Origin: a bacterium
Lineage (GTDB): Bacteria > UBP6 > JAFGXH01
Reading direction: 5' to 3'
DNA length: 64,000 nt
Assembly: GCA_027064085.1 (NCBI GenBank)
Contig: JAMOQH010000179.1
Coordinates: 1-64,000, forward strand
Shown: positions 1-9,736 of the stretch, piece by piece
Layout of the letters: each line of letters begins with the position of its first letter
How positions within the stretch are numbered: position 1 is the stretch's first letter
The notes under the pieces: model-generated
Told to the model about the DNA's origin: nothing
What the model saw: the letters and a program-made list of their open reading frames with translations, nothing else
Databases searched by the model: none
Made by a program: the position numbers and the translations under genes

Positions 1-117
1 TTATAAAACTTCAACTACACTTTGTGTATTTTCCGTTTAAAAATTAACCAATTATAAAAATTGTTTAATTTTTTATATTTTTATAATGTTAAATAAATAG
101 ACAGAAATAATTAACTC

Positions 118-1467
118 CTAAGGAAAATAGTCAAATAGTATTTTATTGTTATCTATTGCATTTTGAACAGAAGAACAGCTTGAATCATAATTAGTTTTCT
201 TTAGCAAAAATTTGTTTTGAGTATAGTAATCGGTTTGATTAACATTAATCATAAAATATATTTCAGGAAATTCTTGATTTTCTTCTAGTTTTATAAATGT
301 ATAAAATGTAGAAACTTGGCTATCTGGATAAATAGCTTTAGCACAAGTGTTTATTTCATCTTTTAACTCTGATAATTCTTGAATAAGAGTATCATTTTTA
401 GAAGTATCTGAATAGTAGATGTATGGTATTTCTATCAATTGAACTTCTTTATCTTTATTAAAGCTAAAATTAAAAGAATGACTTGCTATAGAAATACCTT
501 GCCAATGAATAGGCATAAAATCTCTTATAAAGTCTGTTTTAATTTCTTTGCTCATAGCTAAATGTCCTTTCCAAAACCTTAAAGGAAGTATGTTGTTTTT
601 ATTATAGACCGGTAAAATATCTTCTAAAAAATTAGAATTTATAACGATATTTTTAAAATCTTTATTAAATAGTCTCATGTCTTCATCTGTATAATCTGCA
701 AGGCTAAATTCTATTAAATTTGGATGATTTTTAGATATTTTTATTGTATCTACACCCCATTCATTTTTTCCATTTGTTTCAATAGTGTAGTCACCACAAG
801 TGGTTGTGAATGTTTCTTTATTTGGTAATTTGCATTCAAGACTAGGTAAAAAACGATTTAGTAATTCTATAATAATTTCTTTTCTTGATGGTAAATCTTC
901 ATAAGATTTACTGCAATAATTATGTCTATAATCACATAAGTTTTCAAATTTATTATTAGGACAATCCGAATTTTTGCTACACTCTTTAGAACAATGTTTA
1001 TATCCATCACAAATTTTACCATTTCCACAGTCAGTATTGGTTTTACAAGTTGCTAAACAAGTTCTAGTTACTGGGTTTAAGTATTCATTTTCTCCACATG
1101 GGTGTTCTGTATAGTAAACTCCTATATCTACACATTTATTTTCTTTTTTTAAACATATTTCATTTTTACCGACACAATCTTTATCTGTTTCACATTTTTC
1201 AATACACTTATAATCAGTAGAACATATTTTGTTTTTAAATACAGAACAATCACCTTGTTCTTCACATGTATTTATAGCACAAATACCATGTTTTGTTAAA
1301 CTTGCATTGTCATTACATTTACAAAAAGCTCCATTACTTTTTTCAACACAAGTTCCTTCTATGCAACTTAAATCTTTACAAGTTTTTTTGTTTTCTGGTG
1401 TTTCGTTACCTCCACAAGAAATAAATATAGTTATTGTTACAATAAAAATTAATAATAATTTGTTCAT
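118..1467 (-). CDS. Cys-rich lipoprotein, unknown function
   Basis: Signal peptide plus lipobox (MNKLLLIFIVTITIFISCGG); N-terminal Cys-rich repeats (CKTNTDCGNGKIC, CSKNSDCPN). Confidence 0.85.
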   Translation of the reverse strand: MNKLLLIFIVTITIFISCGGNETPENKKTCKDLSCIEGTCVEKSNGAFCKCNDNASLTKHGICAINTCEEQGDCSVFKNKICSTDYKCIEKCETDKDCVGKNEICLKKENKCVDIGVYYTEHPCGENEYLNPVTRTCLATCKTNTDCGNGKICDGYKHCSKECSKNSDCPNNKFENLCDYRHNYCSKSYEDLPSRKEIIIELLNRFLPSLECKLPNKETFTTTCGDYTIETNGKNEWGVDTIKISKNHPNLIEFSLADYTDEDMRLFNKDFKNIVINSNFLEDILPVYNKNNILPLRFWKGHLAMSKEIKTDFIRDFMPIHWQGISIASHSFNFSFNKDKEVQLIEIPYIYYSDTSKNDTLIQELSELKDEINTCAKAIYPDSQVSTFYTFIKLEENQEFPEIYFMINVNQTDYYTQNKFLLKKTNYDSSCSSVQNAIDNNKILFDYFP

Positions 1468-1470
1468 TTT

Positions 1471-3126
1471 TTACTCCTCTATACAAGCAGGTGTTTGACC
1501 ATTAGCGTTACTAATATAGCCAGCTTCACATGTACAATAATAATCACTTCCTTCATTAACAGAATGACAAATAGTTTGATGTGCTTCTATAGTACATGGA
1601 TTAGGTGTACATGGGTCTTCTGAATGTGGGCTTACGGCATTTTCTACAGATTCATAAGTTCCATCATAGTCTGATTTGATTAATAAATGAAAAGCATTAT
1701 CAACTTGTAATAAAAATACTAATTCAGGACCAGTTTCAAATATAAAATATGCATATTTTGAATTAGTTTCATCTTCTGAATTATATTGAATTAAATATTG
1801 TTTTATTTGTTCATTTTGAATATTAAGTTCATCTATTAAGGTTTGATCTTTAATTTTAGGTTCTAATGGCAAAAAAGCAATTTCCATATAAATATATTCC
1901 ATAGATAAATTTAAAGTAAATAAAGCATTTGCTCCTAATACAGGAATTCCTCCCCATACTCTAGAATAATCAAGTCTAACTTGATTAACAAGTTTGTTTG
2001 TTTCTGTCCATTCATGATAGCCATTATATACTTCTGCTTTATAAAGTTTAAAATCATAATCTTTAAAATTTGTATTTAAAAAACTTTTTGTTTTAGCTTT
2101 TGCCATTTCAATTAAATTATCTCGTTCTGATTTGCTATTAACATTTGCAGAACGATGTTGATAATCATAGTTTTCGTTTTTTATAGAGATAATTGTTATA
2201 AAATGTTGAAATTCATGTCCTTTTTTAGAGTTAATATTATAATCTCCACAAGTTTTATCGAAAAATTGCTCTTCTGGAGCTTCGCAATTATCTATAGCAA
2301 ATTCTTTAATTATAGAATTTGTAGCTTTGCTTTCAGAATCAATTGTTTGAGTTAATTCTTTTACACAAGAATTATTTTCTGTATCACAAATATTACCATA
2401 GCTAAATTTATCATTTATACAATCTTGGTTTGTTTGGCATGGTGGTACACAATGCCTTTGAGTATCGCATACAAAATCAGTATTATATGGATAACAATCC
2501 ATATTTGTATTACAAAGATTCATACATTTAGGTTTTTGTTTATTGTCATCTCTTGAATAAATATCATAATATTTACCATCTTCACAAGAATTTAGCTCGT
2601 CTTCAATAGAAATACAATAATCTCTTTTAGTTTCTTTATAACAATATTCATTGTTTTCTATGCAATCATTATCAGCATCACAACTTGCAGTACATTTATG
2701 TTCAGAAGAACAAAATAAAGACTTAATATCGGGATGACCATTTTCATTAAAAATTACTAAACCAGAACATTCTTTACTTTTTTCACAATAATTTTCTAAA
2801 CAAGTAGATATTTTTTCTTCTTCACTATATTTATAAATATATCCTTCATCACATTTACAATAATAGGCATTGCCAAAATGTGGTACACAAACTCCTTTGC
2901 CACAATTGATATTTAATTTTTTACATGCATTAATCTGACAAACTCCTTCTTTATGGCTTCCTGTTTTGTCACAATAATATCCTTCACCATATCTTTTACT
3001 TTTTATACAATCATTATCTGCATAACAAGGTGGAATACATTTATCTCCATTACAATCTCCTGGAGAGTTTGATTCACAAGAATAAAAGCCTAAAAGAAAT
3101 AATATAATTAATAATAAATACTTCAT
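1471..3126 (-). CDS. Cys-rich/EGF-like lipoprotein, paralogous in style to the adjacent 118..1467 gene
   Basis: Lipobox (LLGFYSCESN); repeated C-x-DNDC / C-x-TNxDC motifs; C-terminal EGF-like CTPNPCTIEAHQTICHSVNEGSDYYCTCEAGY. Confidence 0.85.
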   Translation of the reverse strand: MKYLLLIILFLLGFYSCESNSPGDCNGDKCIPPCYADNDCIKSKRYGEGYYCDKTGSHKEGVCQINACKKLNINCGKGVCVPHFGNAYYCKCDEGYIYKYSEEEKISTCLENYCEKSKECSGLVIFNENGHPDIKSLFCSSEHKCTASCDADNDCIENNEYCYKETKRDYCISIEDELNSCEDGKYYDIYSRDDNKQKPKCMNLCNTNMDCYPYNTDFVCDTQRHCVPPCQTNQDCINDKFSYGNICDTENNSCVKELTQTIDSESKATNSIIKEFAIDNCEAPEEQFFDKTCGDYNINSKKGHEFQHFITIISIKNENYDYQHRSANVNSKSERDNLIEMAKAKTKSFLNTNFKDYDFKLYKAEVYNGYHEWTETNKLVNQVRLDYSRVWGGIPVLGANALFTLNLSMEYIYMEIAFLPLEPKIKDQTLIDELNIQNEQIKQYLIQYNSEDETNSKYAYFIFETGPELVFLLQVDNAFHLLIKSDYDGTYESVENAVSPHSEDPCTPNPCTIEAHQTICHSVNEGSDYYCTCEAGYISNANGQTPACIEE

Positions 3127-3137
3127 TTTTCCTCCTA

Positions 3138-6100
3138 CTAATATATTTTAATTGGTGTTATTGTATGTTTAATTAAATCATATTTTAAAATTGATGGTCT
3201 ATGTTGATTTTTTTGTTTAACATATTTAATTTTATAATTATTTAATTTATCTTTTTCTTTAAAATTTTGTAAGTCTCTTAATATTTTTTTAGCATTTATA
3301 CTTTCTTTAGTTTTATTTAAACTTCTAATACTTGATTTTACTGTAGTTGTTTTTTGGGTTATTGGGTCAAAACCTAAAGTAATAGAATTTGATTTAAGAA
3401 AATACCCTGTACCACTATGAAAATAAAAAGTAAATAATATTTCATTTATCATTGCTTTAGTTCTATTTCCCTCATAAGAAAATTCTTGTTCTAAACCGTA
3501 ATAAAGTTTTATATCTCCTAAAAATAAATCATCAAGTAAATGTTCTTCTTTTATAATTTCAATAATATCATAAGCTTTTGAGTATAAATCAACAATCAAA
3601 CTTGAATCAAGTTTTTTTTCAGGAATTTCAGGATTAAAGTTATTATTATTTATCTCTATTTCAATATTATTATTATTATCTGTAAAATAATACAAATTAT
3701 TTAATTTTTTATTTGCCTTAATGCTTATATTTTCATAATCAGATATAATATTTGCAATATATTCGTTTATATTGTTATCATTTTCATTAAATACAGGCCA
3801 ATTCTCTTCTGGTCTTGGAGTAACTTGAGTATTAGATGTTGCAGTATTTCCTATTATATCAGAAAATGCATATCCTCTGCTACCATTAGCATGGCTATAA
3901 TAGCAAAAACCATATTCTTTTAAATATTTTTTAGAGGGGTCTTTTTTAGGCCCTGTTTTAATCCCAAACCAATAATCTTTATGCATATATTCAGAACAGC
4001 TTCCGGGAGAAATAAAGCCTGCATTTCTTTCAGGATCATCACTATACATTAAAAACACCCAAGTTTTTCCTATAGGAAGTCTATCATAGATTAATCCTAT
4101 CCAAAATCTCATACCTGTATTATAAAAAGGACCATCATCCCAAAATGAATCTTTATAAAAACCACCAATTCCATGTAATCCGTTTGCAAATAATTCTCTA
4201 TAACCCCATATCGCTTCTTGGTCACTAGTTCCTGATTTTCCTAAACTCTGGCAACTTCCTGTTAAAAACCATTCTAAATCAGAATCGCCCAGTGAACCTC
4301 CAAATAGAGGATCTTGGAAGTTTATTCCAAAAGAGCCAGTATAATTAGGATTTGCCCCAGTGTTAGTTGTCCAAGAACCGTGAGAATCTTGTAAAATTAA
4401 ATCAGCCCCATCTAGGGTTTCTGCTTGTTTTTTATTTTCATATATTAAATCAGGAATAACCTCATTATCTCCTACTCCTGGATAAAAATATTCTCTTGTT
4501 ACTCCATTTTCACCATAAGGAGAGCTTTCGAAAAAACCCCAAGCGTATTCAGGAGTGGGGGTATTATTTGAACGAATTGCTTTAAATGTTGGTTTATACG
4601 GAATATTTTTACCTAGTATATTAATTTTATTAAGAATATCTTTATTTGAATAATAATCATTTCTGTCTAAAGTAATTTTATTATTGGAATTATTTATAAA
4701 TTCAGGATTAAGGTTCCCAACTATTTTAATAGATTTTATCTTATCTCCAGTGATAAGATTATCAGATAAATCTTCATCATCTTGCCAAATAACTTCTCTT
4801 TTACCTTTAAAGTTTTCTTTTGTAAATAATTCAATGTATCCTTTTAGTCCTTTTCCTTTTTCTAAATACTCAGAATGCCCATAATATTGAATAAATTTAT
4901 CGTAATTTTTAGGATTTATAAATAAAGCTCCCAATTGGTAATAGTGATTTAACCAATCGTTGTTTAATTCTAGTTCTGATGATGCTGTATCTGTATTTTC
5001 ATCTAAATAAATACACTCATTTCTTATAATTTCTGGATTTTCACCACTCATCATATCAGTGGGGCAATAATAAGCTTCCCAACCTTCATTGATTTTAATT
5101 TTTAAATTGCTGGATAGTGCATCATATTCGCAGTAATTCAAATGATTACTATTTCTTTCAGAGTTACAGGCATCAGGAAAGATTAATTGCTCATCTTTTT
5201 TTATAGATGAATAAAAATGTCTAGCAGGATAATCTTTACAAATTCCTTTTTTGCAATTATCTCCATTGCAGTATTCTTGATTATATAAATTTTCTCCATT
5301 AGATAAATCACAGTATTGGTCATAATCACACTGAGCATTGCTTAAGCATCCAGATTCACAATGATTATGATAAGTATTACAGATATAACCACTAGGACAA
5401 GTCTCATCTTGTTCGTTAATATTAGTATATTGGGTACAATAAATTTCTTTTCTACAATACCAATCATTGCCATTATTTTGACAACTATATCCCTGTTCAC
5501 AAATATCGCTATTGTATCCATAACATAACTTTCTATGAATTCTGTGTGTTTTATTGTCGCATTCATAAACTTCAGTATTGTATTGGCTGTTACAACTTTT
5601 TCCATTTAAATGAGATATTTCAACTCCACCATTTTCAATATCATAAGTTTTAAATTTATTATTGGTTTTAATATCAAGCCTAATTGATTTATATCCAAAT
5701 TTAGCTTTATTTACTTTATTTGGTACTATAAAACCCATTATTGTATTATAATATGAACCACTACCATTATCTATTGTTTTTTCATCAAAAATAAATGAAG
5801 TTGCATCAGTATTTGTTAAGTATCTGTCATTTTTAATATTGTAACTAGGCTCTATTGAATTAGTATTTAAATAAGTTCTGATATTATTACTGCTTGTTTC
5901 TATAGACCTAACTCTTAATATTGAATTATTTTGTAAGCCATTTATACTATAAATAATATGATTACCATTAAAGTTAGGCTCGTCATAAGTAATAACGTAT
6001 TCTTTATTTGCATAAAACTCATTAAAGGTATCTGTATTTAATTTAGCTTGAACAATAATTTTTTTTATTAATCCCATACCATGCCAACCGCTATTTTCTT

Positions 6101-7384
6101 GATATTTACATTCTTTTATATCATCGTTTTCATGTTTACATAAAAAAGCTTCCCAACCATCATTTAAATAATATAAAGCATGTTCTAGTTTATTACCAAA
6201 TTCACTATTGCTTACACAAATGTTATCTCCTGGAATATAAATTTTCCCTTTACTACAGTTACTCCATTCAGGGTTAAAGTTGTCATTAAAAGTGATATGA
6301 TTATTTATGTTATAGCAGTTATCATTATTATTACATAAATAAACTCCATTTCCGTTACTTTCATTTGAAGTCCTAGTAACTAATTTTACATATAATATAC
6401 TAGTCATATCAATACCATCGGGTAATTCAAATAAATAATCATCTGGGTTAGGATTTTGCTCTGCAATACTAGCCCATGGGTCAAAAGTAATTTCTTCTCC
6501 ATTAAAATTAATTAAAATTAATTTATAACTAATTTCAAACCTAATTTTTTTTAAGTTTAAGTTACTTACTATCCTATCTTCTCCTGCAATATAATAAGTT
6601 TCATTCATATAAGGTTCTGTTATTAACTCAAATGAATGTTCATCTTCAGTATAAAGTTTAAGATATTTCTTATTTGGATATGTTATTTTAAATTCTTCAT
6701 AATTACTAGGGGAAACTTTAATATACATTCCATATATATTTAAGTTATTTTTAGTTGTATCCCAGTTGTTGGCAGAAAAACAATTACAAACAGGATAGTA
6801 GGGGCTATCACAAATACATGCATCCCTTCCTTTGCTTAACTTAAATGATTTAATTATTCTATCTTCTGAATCAAGTTGATTATCTATCCAAAAATAAGCA
6901 GTTGAGTTACTATTTAGAAGAAATTGACAAAAACCATTTAAATTATTTTTACTACAAATTAATAACCCCAAATCGTTAGTAATGTTTTCAGGATTATTAC
7001 TCATACACAAAAGATGATTATTAAGTAGAGTATCATTACAACTTAATTTATAAATACTGTAAAAATTTTCATAGCCTACTGGTACAAGCCCATCACATGG
7101 GTCAAAGTTTTCACAACTTTTAGCTTGACAAGTATCTCCTTCTCTAATATACCCGTCTAGGCAGTCTCCACAACTCATAATACCATTTTGATAGTTGCAA
7201 GTACGATTCATAACCGTGCAACGGTTATTTGTTAAAAAACAGGGATTTAATATTTGCTGATTTGTAATGCTTAAATCCCCCCCCCCGCAATATGTATTCC
7301 ATCTCTATAGTTACTTAAATTAAAATGATAATTATTTAATTGTGCAACCAAAGAAAATGAAAATAATAATAATAATAACTTCAT
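3138..7384 (-). CDS. Large secreted EGF-like / beta-gamma-crystallin-like protein; as sequenced the 5' end (ATG 7384) is out of frame with the 1357-aa body because of a G10 tract
   Basis: ORF 3138..7211 plus upstream ATG at 7384 with SD GGAG and signal peptide MKLLLLLFSFSLVAQ; frames join if the G10 tract at 7277-7286 gains 1 or loses 2 nt; joined reading gives EGF-like CFLTNNRCTVMNRTCNYQNGIMSCGDCLDGY. Confidence 0.75.
7277..7286 (-). repeat. Mononucleotide tract (G)10 on coding strand, candidate phase-variation tract
   Basis: Direct reading: ttaaatCCCCCCCCCCgcaa in a very AT-rich context. Confidence 0.9.
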
Positions 7385-7528
7385 CTTTACTCCAAAATTA
7401 ATTTCAATAAGTTATATTACACTTAGATTTGAAAAATATCAAATAAATATTAAATATTTTTATAATGTTAAATAAATAAATTTATTTTTTACAAATAATA
7501 TAAATCCCACTGCTGTGGGTGGAGAGAA

Positions 7529-8047
7529 TTAATATTTAAACAAAGATAGAATGCCATAGTTTATAGCAAGATAATTCCACACTATTCCAATTAAAATCAT
7601 AGGTCCATAAGGAAGATATATCCTTTCTGCTTCCTTTTTTTTAAATTCAGAACGCTTAAAGAACATATTAAAAGAATTTGTTAGTGTTTTAAGCATTTGT
7701 CCTTTCCAAATTAAATATATAACAACAAAAAATCCACCTGCTATTCCTATATACATAACGGAAGTTAGAGTAAATAACCAACCTTTTAATGCTCCAACTG
7801 CTCCTAGTAATTTAACATCACCTCCACCAAGGCCAAATATCATAAATATTGCAACTCCAACAACCCAACCTATAGCTGAATTTTTTATTCCTGCAAATTG
7901 AAAAAACACAGCATTTAAAGCTAAACCGATAATAGCAACAGGAATAGTTAATTTATCATATATTTTTCTTGTTTTTAAATCTGTGATTACTGCAATAATT
8001 AGAGTTACGAACAATATAGTATCTATAGTAAGTTCTTTATAAGTCAT
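7529..8047 (-). CDS. Prepilin peptidase, A24 family (CpaA/TadV-like)
   Basis: Polytopic membrane protein with D-LKTRKI and GLGGGDVKLLGA motifs. Confidence 0.85.
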   Translation of the reverse strand: MTYKELTIDTILFVTLIIAVITDLKTRKIYDKLTIPVAIIGLALNAVFFQFAGIKNSAIGWVVGVAIFMIFGLGGGDVKLLGAVGALKGWLFTLTSVMYIGIAGGFFVVIYLIWKGQMLKTLTNSFNMFFKRSEFKKKEAERIYLPYGPMILIGIVWNYLAINYGILSLFKY

Positions 8048-8048
8048 A

Positions 8049-8525
8049 TTATGGAATTAATTTAATATCTAAATAAACACAAGCTTTATCTCCAATTCCT
8101 ATATTGTAGGCATCTTCCGGCAAAGGCTCTATTCCTAAAGAAGAACACTTTATTGCTTTTTGGCAGTCATGTCCTTTTTTATCTCCATTTTTATCTTTTA
8201 AAACCGCGTAAATAGTTTTTACACCAGGCATAATATTAACATTTGTTTTAGATAATATTATATCTTCTGTGCCTTCTGGGATTTTAAAATTAATTAATTT
8301 TTCTTCTTTTTCTGTAATAGAGTTATTTGTATTTAAAAAATCAGTGCATGTATTAGCAGTATTATTGTAAATCATTACTCCAATTTGCCCACCTCTATAA
8401 TTATCCAAAAAACCATTCATGTTAATTGTGGTATTAATTGGAATTAAGTTTTCTTCTTCATTTCCACAAGAAATAAATAAGGAACTAGTTACTATTAGTA
8501 ATATTAATATTAATTTGTGCTTCAT
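8049..8525 (-). CDS. Lipoprotein, unknown function
   Basis: MKHKLILILLIVTSSLFISCGNEE lipobox; start moved from 8549 to the ATG preceding the signal peptide. Confidence 0.7.
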   Translation of the reverse strand: MKHKLILILLIVTSSLFISCGNEEENLIPINTTINMNGFLDNYRGGQIGVMIYNNTANTCTDFLNTNNSITEKEEKLINFKIPEGTEDIILSKTNVNIMPGVKTIYAVLKDKNGDKKGHDCQKAIKCSSLGIEPLPEDAYNIGIGDKACVYLDIKLIP

Positions 8526-9375
8526 TAGGTGCTCCTTCTTTTGTATCACTCAACATAAAATATGCTCCACCACCTATTGCTCCAACTGCAATTATTGCAA
8601 CTGTTGTAATAAACCAAGTTGATTTATACCACTCCTTAGATGAATTATCATAATCATTTAATGCTCCTCCCGGAACATTAATTTTAACTGTTGCAGGAGA
8701 TTTTTTGTTTTTAATTTTATATAAAAGTTTTCCATCAATATCATATAATTCAAGATAATAATTAAGTTTGAAATCTATAGTTGGGTCGTTTAAAAATGAT
8801 AAATTAAAACTTGCTATATAATTTTTAGCTTTAACATCTTTTATTTCTATTTGGGAGTACTTTTTTTCACTGTCTTGTTTATATTTTAAAATAGCATAAC
8901 TAATATCTAAGTTAGGGTCATGCCATTCTACTTTTAAATTTATTCCAGCATTATAGGTTATTTTTTTTGTGTTTAATAAATATACCTTTGATTTTATTCC
9001 TGGAGTCCTAAGCCAAGTATTGTGATAATCCTTAAAGTAGTCTGATATTTTAGGAGTAACAGTTGTATAATCCAAATCAAAATCGGGATATATTTCAAAT
9101 AATTTTGAGTAATAGAATTCTGATTTATCATCATCTTGTTTTAATGTATAAGTAAAAGCTAAGTACTTAAAACAAGTTGCTTTTTCCATTCGGTTATTTG
9201 TTTTTTTTATTACTTTATTGAAGAGTTTTATTGCTTTGTCAAATTCAAGATTTTGGTAAAACTCAATTCCTTTTTGTAAATCTTTGTTTTTAAGATTTGC
9301 ATCATCAAAAAAGGCTGAGTTACCAAAAACAATAGAGCTAGTCATAAAAAATATAACAATAAACATGTATTTCAT
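8485..9375 (-). CDS. TPR-like protein with C-terminal transmembrane segment
   Basis: Signal peptide, helical TPR-like N-terminus, C-terminal hydrophobic helix; paralogous in layout to 47580..48395. Confidence 0.65.
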   Translation of the reverse strand: MKYMFIVIFFMTSSIVFGNSAFFDDANLKNKDLQKGIEFYQNLEFDKAIKLFNKVIKKTNNRMEKATCFKYLAFTYTLKQDDDKSEFYYSKLFEIYPDFDLDYTTVTPKISDYFKDYHNTWLRTPGIKSKVYLLNTKKITYNAGINLKVEWHDPNLDISYAILKYKQDSEKKYSQIEIKDVKAKNYIASFNLSFLNDPTIDFKLNYYLELYDIDGKLLYKIKNKKSPATVKINVPGGALNDYDNSSKEWYKSTWFITTVAIIAVGAIGGGAYFMLSDTKEGAPNEAQININITNSN

Positions 9376-9553
9376 ATAGAATCCCACATAAACAATGATT
9401 AATATTAAATTTTTTATCAAGAATTGTCAAGTTATTATAGATATAGAGTAAAACATAAGATACTGATTATTTTATTTATATAAAAAATCATTTCTTTCTT
9501 GACTAAAATCTAGATTTTTGATAGAAGATTATCAATTATTAGAAGAGAAAAAT

Positions 9554-9595
9554 GTTACAAGTTACAAGTTACAAGTTACAAGTTACAAGTTACAA
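9554..9595 (+). repeat. Heptanucleotide tandem repeat (GTTACAA)x6
   Basis: Direct reading: aat(gttacaa)x6gcagg. Confidence 0.95.
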
Positions 9596-9736
9596 GCAGG
9601 TGTATATTGCAGTGTATCTCAACGAGACAAAAAGCTTACTTTTATTTCTCTAAGAAAACGATCTCCTTCTTTAGGTAATATGTTAAAAGAATTAACGGTA
9701 AATTTAAATTTTAACTATTATAAAAAAGGAGAAAAA

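Noticed and set aside
1229-1498. + strand ORF opposite 118..1467
   Set aside because: Shadow ORF opposite a well-supported lipoprotein gene.
5342-5605. 87-aa - strand ORF nested in the large 3138..7211 gene in another frame
   Set aside because: Nested alternative-frame ORF with composition expected from AT-rich Cys-coding sequence; no independent support.
9554-9595. Short CRISPR-like array
   Set aside because: Units are 7 bp and contiguous with no spacers; simple tandem repeat. No cas genes.
9518-9736. N-terminal extension of ORF 9518..13654 containing the repeat
   Set aside because: A strong SD and signal peptide start at 9737; the upstream reading is probably leader sequence, although phase-dependent upstream translation cannot be excluded.
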